DNA of 64,000 nucleotides from Aptenodytes patagonicus. Lineage: Eukaryota; Chordata; Aves; Sphenisciformes; Spheniscidae. The stretch covers positions 14,805,417-14,869,416 of the forward strand of contig NC_134959.1 in assembly GCF_965638725.1 (NCBI RefSeq), in the 5' to 3' direction. A model generated the notes under the pieces. The model ran no database searches, was not told where the DNA came from, and saw only the letters and a list, made by a program, of their open reading frames with translations. Position numbers and translations under genes: made by a program. Positions 1-13,200 of this stretch are shown here, in pieces; position 1 is the stretch's first letter, and each line of letters begins with the position of its first letter.

Positions 1-3000
1 CCAGCCCAAACAGTGAGGAGTAAGGCAGCGTGGTTATCTGTAGCAAATGTAGAGCTTATCTGAAGCTCTGCGGTTCCCCTCCTCATCTGAAGTGCTGCAA
101 GGGGCACACTGATTGATTACAGGGAAAGGTGGTAGTCATTTCAGACTTGGTTTTGCACCCCCCAATTCATGCTGAGGGGTTTTCTCCTGCTGTACCTCTC
201 CACAAGCTCCAGGGACAGCACTGCCTCATCTGGGGGAGGAGGGGGCTGCCCCTGCTACATCAGTGGCTGGTTGTCCCACAAAGGGAGGAAGATTTAAAAT
301 TAAAAGAATAACACTGTTGAAGAACAATGATGTAATTTTCTGACTTGTTAGGGGATGACTTGGCAAACAACCTAGCTGCTACACAAGGCCATTTCTTGTC
401 AAGACAGCACTTCAGACTTGCCTCCCTGCTCCCTGGCACCAGGGCCTTCATCTTCTTGCCTGACTACAAGCACCTGCATGTAACCTCGTCATTAAGGCAA
501 ATCTAGCTCACCACAAAAGCCCACAAGAGCCCAGCAAAGCAGCCAGGCACACCAGCAGGTCCCTGGGCCTTCTGAGGCAGTGCCAGGTGGGGTCACAGCC
601 ACAGAACAACCCATTGCACCTATGCAAGGTGCCAAGAGCACCACGACAAGAGCTGAAAGGCATGGCTAAACCCCAGTCTCTGTGGGCTTCTCAGGTAACG
701 TGCGACAGCCCTATGTCTGCATGTACTGGAGCAAAATATTCCCATTTGGCAGGTGTAGGAGCGGGGCACGGAGCCATTGTATGGCATTCCCAGAGAAAAA
801 TCATGGGGAAGTCTAGTACTCTAGCAAAGAACATTTTCAATTGCTCTACTGCTTATGAGGTATTCTAGGTCTTTTTCCCCCACTGATGCAAATTCAGAGT
901 TGCCTTACACCAATAAAGTTCATCCCAATATAAAAGAATTTGTACTGTAGCAGCTCTACAGTTTAACATAGCTAATAAATGTTTTATGAAAAAAAGGAGG
1001 TGGGTGGTGAGTTAAAAGTTATGACATAGCTCGCAGCACTTTAGCTTTACTTCCCATGTGTTTTTTTCATGAAACCATAAGTGAATTTTTTGAAATATTG
1101 TTTAAAGTTGAGATAATATATAGCCAGTTATTAATTTCTTTGTCTAATTAATCATTTACTGAGTTTTAAACCAGAAGCTCCAACTCAACTGATTTGCCTC
1201 AAAAGCTGTTTCATACACTCTAGGCTCACACCTACAGTTGTAAAATCTTTTGGCTAGAATGTATCATTTTTATTAACCTAGATGAAGACATGTAAATATC
1301 AGTGCCTAATTACCAGAATCTGTGTTGTCTAGGAATCCTTTGGGAAAAGTGGATTCAGAAAACAGGAATATAGATCCAATTTGCTGTCAGAAAGGTGAGA
1401 TTCATACAATTTGTCATGCATTACTGTCCAGGGTTCAGGTATGATAAGCAGAGACAAGACATGCTGTATGCAGCTTATTCCTCCTAGAAATATTTGCATG
1501 GCAGTAATTTATCTACTCAGTAGACATGAAGGGACAGGTAAAAGGTTAAAGACAAAGCTCAAGGTTGCCAAGCTTTGAGAAAGGAATAAATAGTGGAAAG
1601 GCCAGACAAACAATAAAATGGGGCCAGGACCAACTAGGTAAGTCATGGGGTAAACTTAATTGCAAATTTAATAAGCATAAAACGTAGTAAGTCCAAGAAC
1701 AGGTTAGATACATAAGGAGAAAGTTATTTTGCAGCTGCTTAAACATTTATTGAAAATAAATGTTTCCACCAGCTTTTCTCTGACAGCTATGCAAGAAAGC
1801 ATTCTGGAATTAGTTTCTCATTTAGGAGGCAGAGAACATTCACAGAGAGGAGAGTAGATCATTAGTCATCGCTGTAACATCAAATACCTTTATGAAAAAA
1901 TTAAGACATTTAAGAAAATTTGAAAATTTAAGAAAAAAATAAAATTTAAGAAAGATATTTACAGATAAACTGAATTTATAATTTCAAATATAATCCGCTA
2001 ACAAAATGCATCGCTCCGAGTTGAGTGTACAAACCTTGTGTTAGTCAACAGTTCTTTCCCTTTATATTTAAACATTTCTCCTTCTGCACTTCAAAGGGGA
2101 ATTAAAGCTGCAAAATAAAGAAACTTACATTTATCAGTGACGTAAGTGATCGGAAGGACAAAACTCTGAGATGAGAAGGCTCCATTCAAAGTTTAGTCTC
2201 AAGGCTCAAGTGTCATCAAGAATTTAACCACAATTTTATAATACAATTCCTGCACAAAGGAAATGGCTGGAAGTTGTACTAGCAGCCTCATCTTTTCACA
2301 TATTGCTCCTTGACCTACTGACAACCTGCACAATAGAATCACCATTGGCATCTGGCACAGAAACAGGCAAAACTGTGCTGGTATTGAAAGCAGAAGAGTT
2401 ACATTTTTATTGGTATCTTCATAAATGTAAAGCTTATTTTAAAAAAGGGAGATAAGAGGCTGTCAAGAGATAAGCCAGCCTTAAAATGAAGTGCAAGAGA
2501 AAGAAATGCTACCTACACATCACGAAGGCAGCTCACTCAATTATGGTTTTGAAAAGATGAGAGGAAAGAACCACAAAATTAGTTTTTAGCCCCAGTCCTT
2601 TAATAAGGAGTAAGGACTCGGGAAATAAAGGCATAACATCAAAGCATGAAACATGGCATGTGACCTGATAAATAAATTAAGATACTAAACTGCCAGTCTT
2701 AGCATTAGGCTTTCACTTGACTCAGGTATTTCTTTACAGTCACTAAGTGGCAAACATTTATGGGTTTATGCATGTTGAGATACTGCAATGGCATTTATGT
2801 TCATCAAAATGCAATGGTTAGTCCTGAAGTCAAGTGTCCTGAGCAGAACAAAACAGAAGCAGTGGGCTAGGAAAGCTGCAATGAATTCTGTCGTTCACAT
2901 AATGGAAAAAAATGCTTGTAAATTACACCTTTCTCTTTTCCTTTCTATCCACTGCTCACACTAAAACAAATCATGTACTGAAGTGAACTTTGATTGTCAT

Positions 3001-3602
3001 CTCAATTTAAGAATGGCCACAGTGAAAAATCTGGAGCAGACTATTCACATCCACTTCTAGGCAATGCATTCATTTCTAGTGAAAGCATACACCTGCTAAG
3101 CTACTTTCAGAAATTATTCCAAAGTCGATTTGCTGGCAACATGCTTTTCCCTTCTTAACACCGTATTTGATTGTTTCATAGGACATCCTGAATCACTTAG
3201 GAGTTAGTATTTTCCTACATACATTTCATACACCAGTTCAAAAACTGACCTACAACTCTTGAAGACAGTACAGAGGTTTGAAGAAGGCATCTGGCTTTGT
3301 AATTAAAAATCAGAGAAGCACTGAGAAGGAAGAGTCCTCAATCAGGCAGTCCTCCCAATTTTTCCCTCAAGTAAAAACTAATAATGTGCAACAGTGAGCC
3401 GCTGAAGTGCCCTTGTTTTACTGAATGTTCCACAGCTGTGGGCTGATGAGATTGCAGTGGAAAGTATTTTTTTTAATTTTCCATTCATTTCCAAAACCTC
3501 AGCTGCTGCAAGTGGCATACAGTTCTAAAAATTTTAGAATAATGCACTGAAAGGTACAGTATGAATACCACTACTAGACGGAGACATCTATTTTGATCTC
3601 TC
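1..3602. other. Intergenic DNA downstream of SHCBP1
   Basis: This AT-rich stretch lies beyond the 3' end of SHCBP1. I find no exon, conserved reading frame or clear repeat in it. The first 900 bases are somewhat richer in GC than the rest, and the short open frames there (60-93 codons) match no family I recognise. Exons of a neighbouring gene cannot be excluded by eye. Confidence 0.5.
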
Positions 3603-3608
3603 TTTATT
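3603..3608 (-). terminator. SHCBP1: Candidate polyadenylation signal of SHCBP1
   Basis: AATAAA on the minus strand (TTTATT on the plus strand). It is the first canonical signal after the SHCBP1 stop codon and implies a 3' UTR of about 0.7 kb. Cleavage would fall 10-30 bases further toward lower coordinates. This is inferred from the motif only. Confidence 0.5.
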
Positions 3609-4280
3609 CAGATTAACGGAGTTTAGTTAGATGCTGTCCTCCCTAAGGAAAAAGGTGCACAGGCACTGGTAGCTGGGCACAAAAAGACACAGAAGACTGA
3701 ACGATGCTACCCTTCCAAGTGCTAAGTTTTCTAGAAAATCCTTCAAGCGTGAGGACGTGGCAGCCAACCACTACATTCGTACGGAAGAGCATTTCACTAG
3801 CTTCTGTTCAATGTAAAAAATTAAAAAGTATGTCAACCTCTTATAGGAGTCAGCTGCAAACTAACGACACTAAAAAAATATGGAGGAAGATGTACCACTA
3901 ATTGCTCCACATTTGTTGTCCACTCTTTCATGATGAACCCTATCTATATTTTCTTTCTTTGAAGATTTTTTTTTTTCTCTACAATGAGAAGTTAAATAAA
4001 TACACTAAAAAAATCATCAGAGAGCTAGCAAAGCAGCAGCACATAGATTAGCAGAATACATGCACAGTCTCCATGGTAGAGTTCTGTTTTCTACCATGTT
4101 ATCCATACTTGCAGCAAGGAAGCAAAGTTTCCACATGCAATACATATACTATTAATAAATATGTCACATTATAGTAACATTATGGAAGGCTAATGGAACA
4201 GGTTAACTCCTTGGAAAGCAGCAGTGAAAATAATAGCTTGTGCAAATCTGTTATTGCAATGCCATTAGGAGTGAGGACAG

Positions 4281-7200
4281 TCAGAAAAGAAAGGTACCAA
4301 AACTTCCTTTCCCATTCCACTTGAACTGGTTGCCCACAATAGAAACAAACATTTCCTGTGACATTAAGTTGTCGTCAGCTTCTGTGATTCCCAGTTCACT
4401 CAGTCTTTTCTTGTGCATCTGGCTCTTCTTTGCAGAAGTAGCCCCAAGTTCATTTGCAATTTCATAATTGCCTTCAGTTTGTTCAGAAATCTCAGCTTGC
4501 TCGTAAAGCTCCAACTCATCAGTTACACATCCAGGTAGTTGTTCTTGCCTGAAGCCCTCTACACAGGCTGTCCCATCACCTGACTGGGTAGGCTGCGTAT
4601 TCCCTAAGTCAGGAAACAATAAGAATGTCATCAACAATAACGCAAAGCAGCCAAATCATTTAAAACTCCTGGAATTAAATCTTCTTCAGGCTTAACATTT
4701 TCACCTCATCCCACTCACTTTTTGGGTAACTTAGTGACAGCCACATATTCCAAATACAGTGTAAGATGCTTACAGAAAAGGTTTCTTCTTGAGATGACTT
4801 CAAGGTGCCAAGTGATAGTGATATTAGAGAAAATTACAGTGGATTTGCACATTGCACTTAGTGACAGTTCTTCTTGACTAAGACATAGTATGAGAAATAC
4901 AGTTGTCACTTTTTATTTACTGCAGAGAAAAAATTCTGTGCTGGGAACACGTCTCAGCTCTAATGCACAAAAGAAAAAATGAGCAGAGAATTATCATGAA
5001 CCAGAAGAGCTGTAAGAGAAGCCATATCTCCTTTCTTCCTGGTCACACTCGTGTTTCTGTATGACCAAAGGAGGCCATCAGTCATACAGGCTCTGCTTAG
5101 TAGGGAGCACAGATCAGGTACGTGAGGACTTTACAATGAAAGTGCACACACACCATGAAGCACAGACATTCACAGTATTTCTCTGCAGCAAGTTCATCCT
5201 TTAGGAAATTCCAGTGTTCTGAGCGTTATGAAGATTTATTTCAGCTAAATTAATCTAGACATTATTAGAAAATTTAAGAGACTCAATTATGAATTATGCA
5301 ATCCAAAACCCCGGGTATACTAGATTTACTAGTTTTAGGAGTTTCTTCTAGGAAGAGAAAAATACCTTTTGTTCTCTCTGCTGAAGCATCCTTTACATCG
5401 GAGGGCATTGTTGGTCTAACCAGGACCACACCATATCCTTCATTATTATGGATCATATTATTGACCATGGTTATCTTGGGGATGTCATAATGTTCATCTA
5501 AAAAGTTCTACAGCAAAGAAACGGAAATCCAACATGTTATGTCCAGCTAAAGGGATGCAAAATATTCCAGTTTTAGGTAGAATCAGTTCTATGTATTGGC
5601 TAGAATTTTCTTATTTGCTTTTGCAAGTGACATTGCAAAAGGCATTTTCTTTCTGGCAGATAAGAAATATAACAAGTATACTGCCTTGGTGGACCAACCC
5701 AAGACGAACAAGGACCATCATCACCATATGTGAAATATAAGTTCTATCATAAGGCAGCAAGGTTATAAGCCAACCTAAAAGCAAATTATTTGCATTAATA
5801 CTAGCAACTATAAGCTTTTGAAAAACAAGTACATTCTGCCTTGAACTGACCTTTATAAGTATTCCCTCCTTGCAGTGGTGTATGCCGTTGTCTAACAGGG
5901 TGCATGTACTACCTGGATATATTTCAACACCAGCACCCTACAAAATAAAATTGATGGCAGTTCACAAATAGTTCAGGCACATTTCCAATTTAACTTGACA
6001 ACTCCATCACGGATCTTTGTGTTCATCTACCAGTTTGCACAATGCAAAATTGTGTTACTGCTCCAGCTTCACGGCTTTGTTAACCAACTTAAGCAGCAAT
6101 ACCCAAAAAGGTTGAGGCCCCATGGATAATATTATTGCCACCAGTCCATAAAAGCTCTGTTAAAGAGTAACTGTGCAGCCTTGCATTACTTTCTTGTTCT
6201 TTAGTCATCCACCTCAACAGTCAAAGCCCCATCATTCTTTGAAATATCCTAATCATAGTTCAGTTCTGTGTTTATCATCTTTCTGTAAGAATCAATGAAC
6301 AAGGTATCCAAAAAGGGCCTTTCATTTGCAGAACAAATGCTAGGTTTGATAAGAAAATTATTTATGGGTAAAGAAAACAGAAAATCACTTTAAAAGTATT
6401 ACAGGACATGAATCAGTCCAGCAATGCAGCAATGATTATTTCACAGATGTCCCCTTTAACTATATCATTTTGGTATCATCACACACAAATCAGCATGAGA
6501 CACTTCACTGGATACTATTGGAGGCTACAAGACCCCTGGGACCAGTCTCTTCAACTCAGTAACATGTAGCTGTCCAAAGTGAATTTGTAAAGGTTCTCTC
6601 AGGAGCGACAGAAGTCATCCCGTTACTGACTGCATTATTTCCAAGCAGAAACCTTTATTTTAATTTAGGAAATAAGCCAGAGTTAAGAATTCGTTTGTAC
6701 CTTGGCACCATACAGATCTGAGTTTTTCATTAATAGCTCAGCTGATGTTCGTATTGTTATGCCTGTAGTTTCACACTGTAACACACAATTCTCCAGGGTG
6801 GTTTTCCCATGATGGACATCTACGTACACAGAAAACAAATATTGTTAAATAAACCAGTTACATAAAGGCAAGCCCCTCCTTGGAGGGGATGGACTTGTAA
6901 CATTTTTGCACTGTGATAGTATTTCCATTTTAATTTTATCCATTTCAGGTTAATTTTACTGATTTGCTCATGCATGGTTTGAAGTCATACTATTTTTCTA
7001 GTGTAAGCAGGAACACTGCTGCAAGGGAGCACTAGTCAAAGATTTGTCTTAGAGATTTTTTGGCCTTTTTTTTTTTTTTTGAAAGTGACAGCAACTATTC
7101 TTTTCATTACATTCCTAAGAGACTTTTGAATTAGTAAGATATTAAATACACGTATACAGGTGTTAATAAACATTCTAACATGTTTAAAACCAAATGTCTG

Positions 7201-10200
7201 TTGAGGCAAAGTATTAATTAGCACCTTCTGCAAAGACAGAAGGCCATGGCCCATAAACTCATTGGATACAACTTAGGATTATTTGAGCCTCAGTTTGAAT
7301 GTGCTGTCAGCAAAGTTCTACACTACTTCTACAGCCCATGCCATTCCTCAGTGGAGAGCTGGCTGGATTCAACTACAGCTGAATATTGCCATGGGAGTTC
7401 TTATGTGGAAAGAGGAATTATTTCCTTTTCCAGGTAGCCTGACACAGGCTGTGCAGCAGTCAGAGTCAGGTTGCCTTAACAGCAGAAAAAAGATCAAGTC
7501 AAATGATCTTATCCAAGTATAGGAATAAAACACAGGAGCCACAATACCTTGAAAGTACAAAGAGTAGAAGTTATTTTGATGTCCACATTATAAGCAAGTT
7601 TAAAAAAAGGGGGAAGCCTTGATATTTATACCTGTAGGGCTCCTCTCTACAACATTTTGTTAAAACTAGTAAACTCTAACACTGGGTCCTAGCTTTAATT
7701 CTAACAGTAAATTATGGAAGATTCACAAAAAGGCCAAGATGCTTTTATACTTACTTAAAATCCCCTCCACAGCATCATGTTGCACTAACTTCAAGCTGGA
7801 GATCCTTATATTGGCTCCCGTACAGTCAACAAAGTTGTCTCCTTTCCCTCGTTTTTCTATCACAATATCATCTGGCAGGCCATAGCCTTAAAGCAGAGGT
7901 GAAAGATGCAAGTTTGATGAATAAATGGTAACAGTCAGGTGCTCAGTACATAACAGACATTTAAATTAAATATGGAGGTTTAAAACTTCAGGTCTAATAC
8001 CTTGCATAGGATTTTCCACCCAGTGGCCAGGCTACACCTTACATGCCCTCTGTACCAAGGTACAGGCACTCAAAACCAAACTCAAAAGTTACCTTACTTG
8101 AATGACACACAATAAAATGCAAAGTTATTTTAGACAGTTGAACAAAAGGGTAACTGAGCTCACATTTGCCAAAGCCAAAGTTCTCACTCACAAAAGTTAC
8201 AACAGAGCAGGGAGATGCAGTAACCAAGGACACACAGGCACCTGCAGTCTGCTTTCAAAGTACAGAACTTCACTAGAGCAGGCAGAGGTTCCAAAGAGCA
8301 CAAGGGAAAAAGCAGTCACCGCCACAATACAAGGAAACAAGTGCAAAGGACTTAATGTTGTTAGTAAGCTTTACTCAACTTCCCTATTTAAATGAAACTT
8401 GGGTCAAAATTTAATGTTCCTGTGTTACATGGGCTTCCAGATTAATTCAGATTAAAAAGAAACTTTCACAAGCATATGCCAACATTGATTTACTAAGCCA
8501 TCCACAGCTGTAAGCATTCAACCACTTACAGGGAAATTTATGAGCATGTAAAAAGCTTTTATTGCTTGTCACTGACAAGAATCATGATAAGGAAAGCAAT
8601 AATGTAACGTCTATTAAAGCAGCACAAGTCCTATCATTTTCTGAAAGCACACACGAACTCAGATAAGAAATGCCTGAGCAAGATGCTAGCTTTTAACCAA
8701 GTACATAAATAAATACTGTAATGTGCAAGTAGAAAGGTTAAAAAAAGAAAAAACCTTTGAACAAGTGTTGGCAGAAAGTCTTAAAGACAGCAGATTTAAT
8801 GCAAGTTAAGTGACTAATGCTTCAAAACACTATACCATCTAGAAATCTTTTCCCACTGCTATTGATTCATGGTCACCCCTGGGGAGGAGGTGGCATGGGG
8901 CAGTTTACTTCCAGTGCATAAAAAGAGAGTACCATGAGACAGCAAGTTGCAGATCTGGTTTAACTTCACACCACTACAGAAAGAGGTTATTATCCAAGGC
9001 GAGAGTTTTTGGAATAATTGTCCTACAGACTACGTACAGTTTTTCTAACCATGCTTTTAGCTTGCTTTACACTTCACCTCTGAAGCAGCAGCTCTAGAGT
9101 AAGAAGGAAACCGGTGACAAGACAGGGAATAGAGAAGGAAAGAGTCACCTGCTGTCAAGTGGTGTTCAATACACAGCGTGGTCACGGCTGTACACCCTGC
9201 CTGTAAGCTAAGTGACTCCACAGGAGCTAAAGGCAATTGTCATCCAGTAACACTGATCACAGATATTAGATGGGCTGATGCTGCAGGTTCCCATCCAGCT
9301 TGAACAACTACTGTACAAGCAGAAGGGAAGTTCTTAGGTGCCTTTGCTACACACTTTCGTCAAGCGTTAAAGTTATCCTTACCATGATTACCTGCAGCTG
9401 CTGCTGCTTTAACCTTATTTAGTTCTTGTAAGTTTTTATTTATCCCTGACTTACTAATCCTCATACTTTCAACCTTAGTACTGACTTGCACAGTGGCTGG
9501 AAAAAAATAAAAGCTCTACTAAGCAAAGTGACATTATATCTTTGATGAGTCACCCCTTCATCCCAAGAAAGCCACCAAAACGGCCAGCTGCTCAGATTAG
9601 TGCCAGCAAAATTTTTCTTGATGCTCCTACTTCAAACATTTTTGGCTGCTACTATGCTATAAAAACTTCTCTAACAGGAGTCCATATAAGAAGATTAAAT
9701 ACCCTGACACATACTCATTATTCAAAGAGTGGTTCGTACTAAAGATACATATTTATATGCCTTGCTCATTAAAATAGAGCAGCTCATCCTTTAATAGGTG
9801 TGCTATTGCACCATTTGTATTACTGTTTCCTCAAAGCTAGAAAAGCAATAAATACCACCCCACACAATTTTAGAACAATGTCATTCTTGCAGATAAATAA
9901 AGCACTTTGAGGTCCTTTATCCTACAGGTGCATTGTCTATCAGCACGCATATCTGTATAAATCAAACATACACAAGAGAAGGGCGAGAAAGAAAATGACA
10001 CTCATAAAACAAGAGGGACAAGAAAAATAAAGTCCAGAACAGCAGGAAATTAAACTCCCAGCCTTCTTCCCATTAAGAAGTTTTGACAAGATAAAAATGT
10101 AGCTAAGTAAGTATCTGAACAGCTGCACAAGCCCCAGTGATATATGGACTATTACACTGCAACAGAGTGTGCATGCCTAAAGCAGAGGAATTACACTGAG

Positions 10201-13200
10201 AAATCAAGAATTGCGAGGAAGAGATAGCAGCATATCCTAGACAAGGCAGAAGTATTTCAAAACCAAATATTTTGCAAGAAAAATGGAATCTCATATGCTG
10301 TGTTTGTTTCTACAGAATAAATACACGTTATATCAACAGCTCCCTCCTCTACCCATGCGCTTCACGTAATGCAGATTCACATTGGTAGCCCACACACATC
10401 ACTGACGTGCAGTAAGTGCCATAAACTAAGTTCTAATAGCACTTGGCTCTTTCCCTCTGCATTCACCAGTGCTATACCAGCAGTGAGTCTCAGAGTATAC
10501 CTCTGAAGCAGATTAAGACATGCAAAGAAGAACAAGGACATCTCTCAAGTACTCTTAAGTTACTGGCTCTAAAAACTGAAGCCTCTCAGAATGACTTTTG
10601 TGCTTCCTAGATTAAAAAAAAAGAATCAAGTCCCTCGTGTTTCTGTTGAATCCTATTATCTATATAATCAGGATTTATCCAGACAAATAGTTAGGAGGAA
10701 ATGATGAATTTGCTATTAATCAGCAATATTTGCAGTTTATTTGCAGAAGTAACTATGGCTAATGAAACAGGTTACTCCATCCTGCATTAGACATGGCTCT
10801 ACAAGCAGAAATAGGAACACTTTGAGGAAAAAAGCAAATGCTCCCCCCAAACTCCACAAAAAGTAAATCCTTATGCAGAGCTAGTTTGAGATATTCAGTT
10901 TACTTTGTTTTAAGCTAGCTTTGTTTATGCTAGCAAGCCTTCTACCTTCTAGTTCAACTGAATCAGCAATGCAGAACATGCCATCTACAACATAGTGACC
11001 AGGACAGATGATGACTGTGTCTCCTTCATAACAGGCATTTACAGCTGCCAGTGGATCACTGTGAAACTGTAAAAGACAAATAATATAATCAGCTCCTGAA
11101 GAATGCTGTAAAAATGGATGCATCTATGCCCTTAAAGCTTGCTTTTTGATTAAATGTTGCTGCTTTTGCTTAAAAGAAACCCTTTTAAATGGTACCAGTA
11201 ATACACAATTTCTACTTTTAATTCAAGAATCACAGCACACTCTGGACAAAAAAGCCTTAAAACATTCCTTTGATGTTTGTGTCATGTCCACTCCCCCATG
11301 AGAAAACTGGGACAGAGACACAGATTGAAGAGCATATGCACCAGAAAGCAAACCTGAATATGGCCTTGGTTCCAGGCCAACACTTGAATTGTGCCTCAAA
11401 TGACTTGCCATGAGTTACTGAAGAAATAGATGACAGAAGGTAAAGAAAATAAAAAACACAAACAACTCAGCAACTAGATTTGAGCTGGTCTGAATATGGA
11501 TGTAACTCTCTGCTCCTGGTGCAAGTCACCCCAAAATAGAGTTCAGATATTACAGTGGCAAATATGGGGTCCACATGATCCTTTTTCTTGCTCAAAGAGG
11601 GCAGGCTGATATCCTTAACAAATATTACTGGGGGATTCTCTATTGAAGGATAACAAATAGTACAGAAAAATTGCACATTTATTGCTTCCCAGCAAATTCC
11701 AGGGCAAGCATAGTGAGACCATTTTTCAATGCCAAATCAGAAAATCTGATTTATAGCCCAAAAGTTAATCCAGGACCTTCCCTGTGGCTCCATTTCGGCC
11801 ATCTGTAATTCATGAACTTGATCAGAATACAGCAAGCAATTTCATTTGGGCCCAAGGAATCCAGGCTGTTCTTAACTACTGAAGTGGCAAGTCCTGTCTG
11901 AACTCACTGAAACTAAATGTAACTGCTCTAAAATAAATGTATCTCCTACATAGAACTAAAGCAACAGAATGACATTTCTTTCTTCACACTCTAGATCATT
12001 ATCAGTAGCATCCAAAGTCATAGGTATTTCAAAACTAAATATAAGTATTATGCCTTACCATGTTTCATTGTAGAATTATTACAGAAGGTTTATCTCAATT
12101 TCCTACACACAGGAAGAAACTGCTTGTTTAGAGTACTCAGCAGACACTAATTAATTAAAAGAAGTTATTTGTATCATCCAGTCTTACCACTTATTATTTA
12201 AATTACAGTGCTTTTTTTGAACTAACAAAAATAACACTGTGCAAGTGTAGTATCTTGCACATGATAATTAACTTATTCTTCCACATTGTTTCTTGAGGAG
12301 AAAAAAGTATTGGCAGACAGACAATTCCTGTTACTCTACCTGTATTTCTAGTTCTTCACCACAAGATTCAGGGCAAAGTTTGTCCCTTATCAATGACTGC
12401 AGCAGACTTGCCATCATGGTTGATGATACAACATGAGTTATCTTGGTACCCGTTGGTCTCAGTCCTTTAGCTTGGAGACCACTGTATTTTTGGTAACCAA
12501 ACACATACCTAAAACAAAAGCAACAAAGCCATCAGTTCTTTCTTCAGTAAAGAACGTCCATGTATAGTTTCCCATATGGCCCTCCTCCTTGCACAAACCC
12601 ACCAAGTACCTCAGCAGAGGATTCTCAATTAGTTTTAGCTTTTGTTTTAAGTGCTCTATTTTCTCATACAATTTTAGTCCTTCCACCATGGAGACGTTTT
12701 CTACTTCTGAGTCTGAATCACTGCTTGATATGCTGTTCCTCACATTTAAAAACTTCCTGTAAAGCTCTTCGCATTGAGACAACAAGTTCTGGTAATCAGC
12801 TACAAGCCCAGAAGGCACACGGTGTTCAAGGATGTCATAATGCCTGCAATTCAGAGCAAGGGGTCAGTATATTCCACATTTACAATTTTGAAAGATCAAA
12901 TACAAACCCAGAGAGAACCTGAGGAGTTCTGCATCAGTATTTTAGTAAAGATTCTCTGCAGTCTATATCAACACTGCTCAATTTTTTTTTAAAGCAGCAA
13001 AACCAAAAATCTGAACAGACACAAACATATTACTTTCTAAATAGTTGCCCATCCACCTTGAAAGATTATACACAATTATCAGAAACTCACTCCAAAACAA
13101 AGGCATAAGCACAGCTATAAAAAAAACAGTAAGAATTTAGAAGGTAATTAGATATAAAAATCAGTCTATTTTTAAGAATTTGTTAGAAAAACTGAGGAAA

